A DNA stretch of 33,181 bases from Clostridia bacterium (GTDB lineage: Bacteria; Bacillota; Clostridia; Christensenellales; Aristaeellaceae): NCBI GenBank assembly GCA_017459565.1, contig JAFUCP010000202.1, positions 1 through 33,181 of the forward strand, in the 5' to 3' direction. The position numbers and the translations under genes are program-made. Each line of letters opens with the position of its first letter. Position 1 is the stretch's first letter. Shown here piece by piece: positions 13,719 to 21,127 of the stretch. The notes beneath the pieces are model-generated. The model saw nothing but the letters and a program-made list of their open reading frames with translations, was not told the origin of the DNA and made no database searches.

Positions 13719-15974
13719 ATGAACAAATGGATCAAGCTGTGTGCTATGATTGCCCTGGTATTGGCAATCGTGCTGAGCGTCACCGCGCTGGCGGACGTGC
13801 CCTACAACGGGCCGCTGCCGCTGTATGTGAACCGCGAGAAGATCAAGGTTTACCGTGAACAGAACACGAAGTCCAAGACCATCGTCAAGATCAAGGGCGC
13901 GCAGGCCGTGACGCCTGAGCTTGTGAGCGACGACGGCCAGTGGATTGGCATCCTGGTGGAGGATACCAAGCATGGCGGACAGATGATTGGCTGGGTGCAG
14001 GCGGAGCTGCTGGTGGATTACTTCCCCCAGAGCCTGTGCGACCATCACTGGTCCGATTGGACGGTGGAAAAGGAAGCTACCTGTACCGAGAAGGGGTATC
14101 GCTGGCGCACCTGCGTCATCTGCGGCATCCGCGATGAAAAGGATATCAAGAAGAAGGACCACGATTGGGGCAAGTGGAAGGTCCAGAAGGAAGCCACCTG
14201 CTATACCAAGGGCAAGCGCACCCATACCTGCAAGAACTGCGGCTATGAGGAGTCCGAGGAGTACTACGAGGACCACGATTTCGGTTCCTGGGAAATGACC
14301 AAGGAGCCCACCTGCTCCGAGCAGGGTGAGCGTCAGCACACCTGCAAGGTCTGCGGCACCGTAAAGACCCAGGCGCTGGAGACGCTGCCCCACGACTATG
14401 AGTACCAGGTGACGCTGGAGGCCACCGACCACTCCGCGGGCGTGCGCGCCAAAGTGTGCAGGAACTGCGGCGCGTCCACGGCGGAGGAGAGTTTCGATCC
14501 TGAGGGCACCATCCGCCGCGGCGACAGGGGCGAGGCTGTGCAGACGATCCAGCAGCTGCTGGTGGAGCAGGGCTATCTGAACGCCGGCGGCGCGGACGGC
14601 ATCTTCGGCGGCGGCACCGAAAAGGCGCTGATGAAATACCAGCAGGACCGCAGTCTGAACCCGGACGGCGTTGCATGGCCGCAGACGATCGATGATTTGC
14701 AGCATGACTTCGGCCCCTGGACCACCGTTCAGGAAATGACCCGCTCCCAGTCCGGCGAGCGCGTGCGCGTGTGCAACGGCTGCGGCTTTGAACAGCATGA
14801 GGTCGTCAATGCCGGTACGGTGCTTGAAAAGGGCAACCGCGGCGAAAACGTTCGCGCCATGCAGCAGATCATCAAGGAGGTCGGCTACGATGCCGGCGGC
14901 TTTGACGGCATCTACGGCAAGAAGCTGGACGCCGCGCTGGCGGGCTTTGCCGCCGCCAACGGCATGGTGGTCGAGGAGGGCAAGATCCGCCCCTCCGATG
15001 TGGACGCGGTGGTGAACGCCTGGTTTGACACCATCCCCGCGGAGAACTGGAAGGGCGAAGGCGGCCTGGAGAGCCCTGTGAACTTGGCCCTGACGGTGGA
15101 GCCTGCCGGCGAACCCGACGACAGCGGTGTTCGCGCCTACAACTGGTCTCTGACCAACCTGGGCAGCGAAAAGGCCATGTTCAACACCCTGCTGCTGACC
15201 TTTGGCGAGCCGGACTTCACGAAGGAAGACCTGGTGATGGTGCTGGACGGCTTTGAGCTTCAGACGAACGCCGGCAACAGCGTCTCCGGCAGCTTCAACG
15301 TGGACGTCGACTGGGGCGAGGGCGACCTGAATTTCGCGGCGATGGCCGTTTCCGAGGCCGACGGCTCCAAGTGGCTCAGCAATACCGTGAGCTATGAGAA
15401 CGTGGTCAATCCCGGCGAAAAGACCATCGCGCCCATGACGTACGATATCGATGTGAACAATCTGCCGGACGGCATTTATCCCGTCTCCTTTGACCGCGGC
15501 GACGTGCTGAACGGCGCTTCCGGCACCTTTATGAACGCTGTACACATCTATACCGAGGATTGGTATGATATCCTGGATGTTCATACTCTCAAGGCGGGCG
15601 ATACCGTCATCGTCGAGGGCGAGCCGGTGCCGGTGCTTTCCGTTGAGAAGAGCGAAAATGGTTACAGCGTGAACGAGGGGCAGGATGTCCGGGAGTTCTG
15701 GTTTGTCAGCAAGGACGACAACAACGGCTTCTGCATCCAGGGCCTTGACGATCTGACCACCTACACCGAACAGGGTGTGACCACGCTGCTGCTGGACGCC
15801 AATGTCAGCTTCACGGATGCCTGGGACATTGAGAAGGAGCCCGTCACCGTGACCGGCGATGCCGTCGTGGAGGCCATGCAGAGCAGTGAAAACGATTACT
15901 TTGTGCCCTACAACACCACGCTGCGCGTTGAGGGCGGCAAGGTCGTGGAAATTCACCGCGTTTATGTGCCGTAA
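13719..15974 (+). CDS. Exported multidomain protein: Cys-rich repeats, two peptidoglycan-binding domains and shared C-terminal module
   Basis: 751 residues. After a signal peptide (cut after ALA, residue 25) comes an SH3-like segment (about 30-102). Four zinc-ribbon-like repeats with a His-x-Trp start, Cys-Thr or Cys-Ser, then Cys-x-x-Cys-Gly, lie at about 106-255, with a degenerate fifth at 330-362. Two PG_binding_1 domains (about 265-330 and 368-430) each carry a DGI(F/Y)G motif. A beta-rich region (450-570) and the C-terminal module (573-751, as in the preceding gene) complete it. Peptidoglycan-binding domains tether proteins to the wall; the Cys-rich repeats may bind zinc or form disulfides. 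A GGAGGA ribosome site precedes ATG 13719. No hydrolase motif is visible, so the protein is structural or adhesive rather than clearly catalytic. Confidence 0.9.
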   Translation: MNKWIKLCAMIALVLAIVLSVTALADVPYNGPLPLYVNREKIKVYREQNTKSKTIVKIKGAQAVTPELVSDDGQWIGILVEDTKHGGQMIGWVQAELLVDYFPQSLCDHHWSDWTVEKEATCTEKGYRWRTCVICGIRDEKDIKKKDHDWGKWKVQKEATCYTKGKRTHTCKNCGYEESEEYYEDHDFGSWEMTKEPTCSEQGERQHTCKVCGTVKTQALETLPHDYEYQVTLEATDHSAGVRAKVCRNCGASTAEESFDPEGTIRRGDRGEAVQTIQQLLVEQGYLNAGGADGIFGGGTEKALMKYQQDRSLNPDGVAWPQTIDDLQHDFGPWTTVQEMTRSQSGERVRVCNGCGFEQHEVVNAGTVLEKGNRGENVRAMQQIIKEVGYDAGGFDGIYGKKLDAALAGFAAANGMVVEEGKIRPSDVDAVVNAWFDTIPAENWKGEGGLESPVNLALTVEPAGEPDDSGVRAYNWSLTNLGSEKAMFNTLLLTFGEPDFTKEDLVMVLDGFELQTNAGNSVSGSFNVDVDWGEGDLNFAAMAVSEADGSKWLSNTVSYENVVNPGEKTIAPMTYDIDVNNLPDGIYPVSFDRGDVLNGASGTFMNAVHIYTEDWYDILDVHTLKAGDTVIVEGEPVPVLSVEKSENGYSVNEGQDVREFWFVSKDDNNGFCIQGLDDLTTYTEQGVTTLLLDANVSFTDAWDIEKEPVTVTGDAVVEAMQSSENDYFVPYNTTLRVEGGKVVEIHRVYVP

Positions 15975-16008
15975 AGACAGCGGAGGTTGACCGAGAATGA
16001 GACCCGCA

Positions 16009-16042
16009 AAAGGCCCCTTGCGCGCGTGCGCCGGGGGCCTTT
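16009..16042 (+). terminator. Rho-independent terminator of the exported-protein operon
   Basis: A perfect 9-bp stem AAAGGCCCC (16009-16017) and GGGGCCTTT (16034-16042) with a GC-rich loop. The thymine run is cut short because a group II intron begins six bases later, at 16048. It is also the likely target hairpin of that intron. Confidence 0.85.
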
Positions 16043-16139
16043 GCATAGTGCGCCGGGCATGGCGCACATCTAACCGGTGGAAGTCCGGTCGCGGGTAGTT
16101 ACCGCCAAGCGTAGCGAACCGCAAGCTGCTGGTGGCGAC

Positions 16140-16988
16140 GCCATCAGGGAGCGTGTCAATGAGGCGAAGGTTCTCCACCTGATACGGAGTTTTCTCCGGG
16201 CGGGGGTGATGGAGAGCGGGTTGGTCAGCCCGACGGAGGAGGGCGTGCCGCAAGGCGGGCCGTTGTCGCCGGTGCTGAGCAACATATACCTCGACAAGCT
16301 CGACAGGGAACTGGAATGCAGGGGACTGGGCTTTGTACGATACGCAGATGATTGCGACATATTCGTGCGAAGCGAGAAGGCGGCGGACCGGGTGATGACA
16401 AGCGTGAGCAGTTGGCTGGAGCGTAAGCTGAGGCTGAAGGTGAGCGCGAGCAAGACCAAGGTGGTCAGACCGACCAAGAGCACCTTCCTGGGATTCAGCT
16501 TCTGGAAATCAATGGAGGGATGGAAACCAAGGCCGGCAAAGGACCGAAAGGCCAGGCTGTGCGAGAAGGTGAAGGCAGTCCTGTGCAGGAAACGAGCGGC
16601 GGCGATGCCGCTGGGAGCCGTCTTCGTAAAGCTGAACCAGATACTGCGAGGCTGGATAAACTACTTCCGAATCGGCAGTATGAAGGGATGGCTGAGAGAC
16701 GATTTTTGCCCGTGGATGCGGCACAAGGTGAGAGTGGTGATACTCAAACAGTGGAAGAAGCCGAAGACGATTTACAGAAATCTGATGCGGCTGAACACCA
16801 AAATGCATTGCAACATGACCCACGAGGACATCTTCAAGGCGGCGAATTCCCGTTTGGGACCGTTCCGAAGGGCAGGACGTGATGTGGTGAACTTCCTGCT
16901 GAGTCCCAAAGTGCTTGCCTTGCCTAATAAGAAAGAGAACCGGCCTGGTTTGGTCGATCCTCTCGCTTACTACCTGGGTAATACGTGA
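16140..16988 (+). pseudogene. Group II intron reverse transcriptase/maturase, N-terminally truncated
   Basis: The reading frame, fused at its 5' side to intron domain I sequence, preserves RT blocks from the motif GVPQGGPLSPVLSNIYLD onward, then the active site YADD, the segment KSTFLGFSFW, and the maturase (X) domain with LRGWINYFRI and QWKKPKT. RT blocks 0-3 are missing, so the palm lacks its first catalytic aspartate. There is no HNH endonuclease at the C-terminus, as usual in class C. The protein cannot be an active reverse transcriptase; whether the maturase domain still folds is unknown. No credible start codon with ribosome site exists. Confidence 0.88.
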
Positions 16989-17004
16989 ATCCATGTTGCG
17001 ATGT

Positions 17005-17073
17005 AGCGCCGTATACCTGACCGGTACGTACGGTGCAATGGGAGGGGCGAGGGCTATTGCTCTCCCTCTACCA
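17005..17073 (+). ncRNA. Group II intron domains V and VI
   Basis: AGC (17005-17007) opens the catalytic triad and GCGCCGTA pairs with TACGGTGC (one G-T wobble), giving the short domain V hairpin ending at about 17037. A second hairpin built on GGGAGGGG and CTCCCTC (about 17040-17070) is domain VI. These are the ribozyme core pieces and fix the 3' end of the element. Confidence 0.8.
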
Positions 17074-17141
17074 TATTACATGCGATTTGATAAGACGCAA
17101 TGCACCCGAAAGATGACAAAACCGAAAGGAAGCGTGGCAGC

Positions 17142-19211
17142 ATGAAGCGAAACCTGAGCGGCCTTGGAACGCGCATGGCGGCGTTGTGCCTTCTGATGAT
17201 ATGCCTGTGCCTGGCGGTGACAGGCGCCCTTGCGGATGGAATGGGTGGTTCGGCTGAACCGTTCGTGCAGCCGCCCGTCATCGTGCAGGACGCGGCTTCT
17301 CCGTCGGGCTTGAGGACGACCTGGAAATGTGTGTACTTCGGGTCCTATCCCTCTGTAGAGGTCGTGGACAGCGAATGGGACGCTGTGGACGAATATGCCC
17401 TGCAGCAGGGCGATTTGATACGCGACGACGGTCTGTATGCCCGACTCGCTTCGGCGGATTGGCAGGACAGCGTTTTGGAGATGGACGGCGCTTCCTATCT
17501 TCGAGTGGGGCCGGACGCGGCTCCGGCGGCGCAAGCGAGCAGGGAGCAGCACTACAACTGGACGTATGAACGGCCCTGGCACTATTTCAGGATCATGCCC
17601 CTCCGCTGGCGCGTGCTGGACGTGCAGGGGGACAGGGCGCTGTTGCTGGCCGACAGGATGCCGGACAGCGTGCCCTTTCATGCCGTGGACGAGGATGTTG
17701 CCTGGGACGAAAGCACGCTCAGGAGCTGGTTGAACGGCTATGGCGCAGACGCCAATCGCCAGGGCGAGGACTTCACAGGAAAGGGCTTTGTGGACCGCGC
17801 CTTCACGGACCGCGAGCGCGAAGCCATCGTCGCCGGACGCTGCGAAAACCTTGCGAACCGGGATTACGGGACGGACAGCGGCGCGGACACGGAGGACGTC
17901 GTGTTCATCCTCTCCAACGCGGAGGTGTTTGAAGGCGAGGCAGCCGGGCGCTATGGCTTCTTCCCGGGCCGGGATTACGACGATCCCGCCAAGCGCTTCA
18001 GTTCCACGCTGTACGCCAAGTGCATGGGCGCCTGGTGGTCCCCGGTGGAGGCCTACGCGGGCAACTCCTTTTGGTTCATGCGCACCGCCGGGTATAACCC
18101 CAGAAGCGTGACCTATGTGTGCGATTTCGGCTATATCTACAGCAAGGGAACGCTGGTCACATGTGGCGACGCCGCGGTGCTGCCCGCCTTGTGGGTGGAT
18201 TTGAGACGCGCGGAGCTTGCGGACGCCGGTGAGCGCAGCTCATCTGAAATCATGCACAGCGCGGGGAGGGCGGGTCAGGCCGACGCCGGCGATATCGACA
18301 ACCCTGTCGTGATCGAGGACAGCGCCATGCCAGGCGGGGCGTATACCGTGTGGAACGCGGTCACCTTCGGCAGCTATCCCCAGACGGAGATCGTGGCCGA
18401 CGCGCCTTCCCGGGAAGGCGCGGGCGAAGAGGACGTGGCGGTCGATCCAAAGCTGTATGCCAGGCTGGCGGAGGCCGGCGGAGAATCGGTCGAGCTGGAC
18501 GGAACGCGGTACATCCGCCTTGACGGGCGCTGGTTTCGCTGCGATCCCATCGTCTGGCGCGTCCTGGAGGTACAGGACGATACGGCGCTGCTGCTTGCGG
18601 ACCGCGCCCTGGACAGCGTGCCCTATCACGCTTCCTACACGGATGTGTTCTGGGAGGCTTCCGACGTGCGCAAGTGGCTGAACGGCATGAAAAATGAGCG
18701 CGTCACGGAAGCGGAAAGGGCGCTTTACGGCGACATGTCCTTTGCTCAGATGGCCTTTACCCAGGAGGAATACAGCGCCGTCGTGCCGTCAAGCCTGTCC
18801 AACGACAATAATTTCTACTTTGGCACGTCCTGCGGCTCCTCCACCCACGACCGGGTATTCATACTCTCGGAGGCGGAGGTCTTCAGCTCCGATCGGGCCA
18901 AGCGCTACGGCTTCAGGCCCAGCGACGCCGTCGCCGACATCGGCAGGCGCATGAGGCCCACCGCCTATGCCCTGGCCAGGGGCGCCTGGCAATCCGAACA
19001 GGCGGATACCGCAAAAATCGGCTTCTGGCTGCTGCGCACCAACGGCTATACCCGGGACAACGTGGTCTATGTGGGCGAGAAGGGTTATCTATACAATCGC
19101 GGCATCCCGGTGACCTGCATGGATGCCTGCATCGTCCCGGCCATCAGGATCAGGCTGGGCGAGGCCGACTACGCGCGCGTGGCGGACATTTCATCCCGGG
19201 AAGAACGGTAA
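17142..19211 (+). CDS. Exported protein with two DUF6273 domains
   Basis: 689 residues. A signal peptide (cut after ALA near residue 32) precedes two copies of a DUF6273-type domain, about 57-365 and 400-680. Each opens with V(Y/T)FGSYP--E, has WRVL(D/E)VQ-D-ALLLAD, a RSWLNG or RKWLNG helix, VFILS-AEVF and ends near a CGD-AVLPA or CMD-CIVPA strand. DUF6273 has a C-type-lectin or formylglycine-enzyme-like look and is common in secreted gut Clostridia proteins; the function is unknown. ATG 17142 has GAAAGGAAG upstream. The gene lies right behind the group II intron. No clear promoter is seen in the 69 bases between them. Confidence 0.86.
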   Translation: MKRNLSGLGTRMAALCLLMICLCLAVTGALADGMGGSAEPFVQPPVIVQDAASPSGLRTTWKCVYFGSYPSVEVVDSEWDAVDEYALQQGDLIRDDGLYARLASADWQDSVLEMDGASYLRVGPDAAPAAQASREQHYNWTYERPWHYFRIMPLRWRVLDVQGDRALLLADRMPDSVPFHAVDEDVAWDESTLRSWLNGYGADANRQGEDFTGKGFVDRAFTDREREAIVAGRCENLANRDYGTDSGADTEDVVFILSNAEVFEGEAAGRYGFFPGRDYDDPAKRFSSTLYAKCMGAWWSPVEAYAGNSFWFMRTAGYNPRSVTYVCDFGYIYSKGTLVTCGDAAVLPALWVDLRRAELADAGERSSSEIMHSAGRAGQADAGDIDNPVVIEDSAMPGGAYTVWNAVTFGSYPQTEIVADAPSREGAGEEDVAVDPKLYARLAEAGGESVELDGTRYIRLDGRWFRCDPIVWRVLEVQDDTALLLADRALDSVPYHASYTDVFWEASDVRKWLNGMKNERVTEAERALYGDMSFAQMAFTQEEYSAVVPSSLSNDNNFYFGTSCGSSTHDRVFILSEAEVFSSDRAKRYGFRPSDAVADIGRRMRPTAYALARGAWQSEQADTAKIGFWLLRTNGYTRDNVVYVGEKGYLYNRGIPVTCMDACIVPAIRIRLGEADYARVADISSREER

Positions 19212-19231
19212 ATCGATTTGCAAAACAGGGT

Positions 19232-19260
19232 TGCATTTTGCTCCTTTTCATGTTATACTC
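19232..19260 (+). promoter_or_regulatory. Promoter of the DUF6273/macrodomain unit
   Basis: TTGCAT (19232-19237) and TATACT (19255-19260) are 17 bases apart. Transcription should start near 19267, just before the inverted repeat at 19271-19287. Confidence 0.75.
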
Positions 19261-19270
19261 AATGTATAAA

Positions 19271-19287
19271 ATACCCTATAGGGGTAT
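19271..19287 (+). promoter_or_regulatory. Inverted repeat resembling a CsoR/RcnR-family operator
   Basis: ATACCC-TATAG-GGGTAT is a perfect 6-bp inverted repeat placed at about +4 to +20 of the transcript. CsoR-type copper and persulfide sensors bind inverted repeats with a TACCC/GGGTA core, and the arrangement here is the same. A bound repressor would block transcription. No csoR gene lies in the window, so the link is inferred from sequence alone. Confidence 0.5.
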
Positions 19288-19305
19288 ATGAACGGAGTGA
19301 AGTGC

Positions 19306-19986
19306 ATGACCGATGAAAGACGGGAAGAGATTTACGAGGGCGCAAAGGACAAATTCCTGCATTATGCCTCCCGGGAGGACCTTGAAAGCGCCATAGAGGC
19401 GTTTAAGCAGATCGAGAATTACAAGCAGTCGGCGGCCGGTATCGAAAAATGTGAAACGCTGCTGGAATACTGGGTGGGCGGCGAGGTCGTGTTCGGCAGC
19501 TTCGAGGGCAAGCCCATCCGCTGGCAGGTCGCGGACCAGCGGGGAAAGATGCGTCTGCTGGTGGCGCGTGAAATCGTCACCCGCCGCTGCTACCACCGCA
19601 CGACCCTGGAGGACGCCACCTGGTCGGACTGTTCGCTGCGCAGGTGGCTGAACAAGGAGTTCCTCGAGGCGGCCTTTACGCCCCAGGAGCGCCTGAGGAT
19701 CGTGCCGAACAAGCTGCAAAACCTGCGCAATCGCAAGTTTTACACCCAGGGCGGCATGGATACCATGGACCGCGTGCATATCCTGAGTCCCGACGAGGTG
19801 GAGCGCTATATGCCCGATCAGAGCGAACGGGCGGGGAACGGCTGGTGGTGGCTGCGCAGCCCCGGAAGCAATTTGTTCAGCGCCGCGGCGGTCTATGACG
19901 ACGGCTCCATGTATGAAAACGGCATCCACATCGATTATGAGCTGGGCGGCGTGCGCCCGGCGGTCTGGGTGCTTTTGAAGGTGTGA
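19306..19986 (+). CDS. Cytosolic DUF6273 protein with N-terminal helical repeat
   Basis: 226 residues, no signal peptide. About 1-55 is a TPR-like helical segment (YEGAKDKFLHYAS, AIEAFKQIENYKQS) often found before DUF6273. The DUF6273 domain (56-226) has VVFGSFEGKPIRWQV, RRWLNKEFLEAAFTPQER and GVRPAVWVLL. I prefer ATG 19306, seven bases after CGGAGTG; ATG 19288 sits inside the inverted repeat. It is transcribed from the promoter at 19232 and is followed 32 bases on by the zinc macrodomain gene, so the two proteins are probably made together. Function unknown. Confidence 0.85.
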   Translation: MTDERREEIYEGAKDKFLHYASREDLESAIEAFKQIENYKQSAAGIEKCETLLEYWVGGEVVFGSFEGKPIRWQVADQRGKMRLLVAREIVTRRCYHRTTLEDATWSDCSLRRWLNKEFLEAAFTPQERLRIVPNKLQNLRNRKFYTQGGMDTMDRVHILSPDEVERYMPDQSERAGNGWWWLRSPGSNLFSAAAVYDDGSMYENGIHIDYELGGVRPAVWVLLKV

Positions 19987-20018
19987 CGCCGCAGGGCGCG
20001 CGAAAGGGGAGGAAAGCC

Positions 20019-20855
20019 ATGTGTGAAATGGCACAGTTGAAGCGCCTTGAGGACCTGCTGGAGCGCTTTAAGGCGGATTCCGGGCGCTACAGCGCAATGA
20101 AGGTCCCATCGGACGACGCATCGCGTCGCAGGGCGCTCAGGTCCTTGATGAACATTCGCCCGCCGCGGCCCATGGACGCTGAAACGCTGTCGCTCCAGGA
20201 TGCCTATCTGACGCAGCGTGCCCGGGAAAAGGGCATCGTCTGCGTGGAGGAAATCCCCACGGCGGCCCAGAGGTACGGTGCCAAGGGGCCGTTTGCCGAT
20301 AAGATATCCCTGTGGCAGGGGGATATCACGCGGCTGGCGGCGGACGCCATTGTCAACGCGGCCAACAGCCAGATGCTGGGCTGCTTTGTCCCCATGCACA
20401 GCTGTATCGATAACTGCATCCATTCCTTTGCGGGGGTGCAGCTGCGTCAGGCGTGCGCTCAGCAGATGGCGGCGCTTCGGGAGCGCTTCGGGCCGGACTA
20501 TGAGCAGCCCACCGGCGTTCCCATGCTGACAGGGGGCTACAACCTTCCCGCCAAAAACGTGATCCACGTGGTCGGCCCCATCGTTGAGGACGCTGTGACA
20601 CCGAAGCTGGAGCGCGATCTGGCGTCCTGCTATACGCGTGTGCTGGACATGTGCCTGGCCAACGGCCTGCGCAGCGTCGCGTTCTGCTGCATTTCCACCG
20701 GCGTGTTCCGCTTTCCGAACCGCCGCGCCGCCGAAATTGCCGTGCAGACGGTGCGCGAATGGCTGGCGGCGCACCCCGATGGGCTGAACCGGGCGGTGTT
20801 CAATGTGTTCAAGGACGAGGACCTGCGGCTGTATGAGGCGCTGCTTTCGAACTGA
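20019..20855 (+). CDS. Zinc-containing macrodomain protein ADP-ribosyl hydrolase (Zn-Macro type)
   Basis: 278 residues. A helical N-terminal part (1-90) leads to a macrodomain (about 93-275) with QGDITRLAADAIVNAANSQ. The zinc-macro signature follows: C122, H127 and C129 in GCFVPMHSCIDN have the 5-2 spacing of the metal ligands in the staphylococcal and streptococcal enzymes, which remove ADP-ribose from proteins. The C-terminal CCISTGVFRFP loop binds the distal ribose. In those bacteria the gene stands in an operon with a sirtuin, a glycine cleavage H-like protein and a lipoate ligase; none is present here, so the substrate may differ. GGGGAGG precedes ATG 20019. It is probably co-transcribed with the DUF6273 gene upstream. 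Confidence 0.93.
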   Translation: MCEMAQLKRLEDLLERFKADSGRYSAMKVPSDDASRRRALRSLMNIRPPRPMDAETLSLQDAYLTQRAREKGIVCVEEIPTAAQRYGAKGPFADKISLWQGDITRLAADAIVNAANSQMLGCFVPMHSCIDNCIHSFAGVQLRQACAQQMAALRERFGPDYEQPTGVPMLTGGYNLPAKNVIHVVGPIVEDAVTPKLERDLASCYTRVLDMCLANGLRSVAFCCISTGVFRFPNRRAAEIAVQTVREWLAAHPDGLNRAVFNVFKDEDLRLYEALLSN

Positions 20856-20926
20856 CGCACAGCCGAACCAAATATGTACGACTGTGTTTATAGTGGGTTC
20901 ACAAATGGCTGGTAGAATAAAGTCAT

Positions 20927-21033
20927 CGGTTGAGGGTTCAACCGTTCGCATAGATCCCCCCTTTCTTTTGTGTGACCCCTACTGACCCCGGACGGACGCG
21001 ATTGCTGAAACGGTTGCGCCTGACCGGGGTCAG
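20927..21033 (+). repeat. Two perfect inverted repeats between the macrodomain and hydrolase genes
   Basis: CGGTTGA-N4-TCAACCG at 20927-20944 is followed by a stretch of C and T bases. CTGACCCCGG (20982-20991) pairs perfectly with CCGGGGTCAG (21024-21033) around a 32-base loop and is followed by ACTATTTTGG. They could be terminators for the macrodomain unit or the remains of a small mobile element. No gene is visible in 20856-21127. Confidence 0.5.
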
Positions 21034-21061
21034 ACTATTTTGGCCGGACGGTTCATAGCGC

Positions 21062-21091
21062 TGGACAAGCGCGGCGGAGTGCTGGTATAAT
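21062..21091 (+). promoter_or_regulatory. Promoter of the alpha/beta hydrolase gene
   Basis: A perfect -10 TATAAT is at 21086-21091 with TGGACA (21062-21067) 18 bases before it. Transcription would begin near 21098, 30 bases before the start codon. Confidence 0.6.
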
Positions 21092-21127
21092 GAGACTGAA
21101 ATCCCACTGAAGCAAGGAGAGGATACC

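Larger units (their letters stand above)
16048..17073 (+). mobile_element. Internally deleted class C (IIC) group II intron
   Basis: The 5' end GTGCG, the consensus group II start, is at 16048 and forms a 7-bp stem GTGCGCC-GGCGCAC with the next bases. ACCGG-CCGGT hairpin and the AAGTCC segment typical of domain I follow. At about 16140 the sequence jumps into the reverse transcriptase, so the middle of domain I to domain III and the RT N-terminus are missing. Domain V (17005-17037) and domain VI (about 17040-17073) are present at the 3' end. Total length is about 1.03 kb, against roughly 1.8-2.0 kb for intact elements. Insertion a few bases behind a terminator hairpin is the known habit of IIC introns. 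Exact 3' boundary is uncertain by a few bases. Confidence 0.85.

Noticed and set aside
13698-16253. Long minus-strand reading opposite the exported multidomain protein
   Set aside because: It has no recognised domain and spans a terminator and intron end; it mirrors the codon bias of the plus-strand gene.
16140-16988. Active reverse transcriptase or retron
   Set aside because: RT blocks 0-3 are missing and the surrounding RNA is a group II intron, so it is an intron remnant, not a retron.
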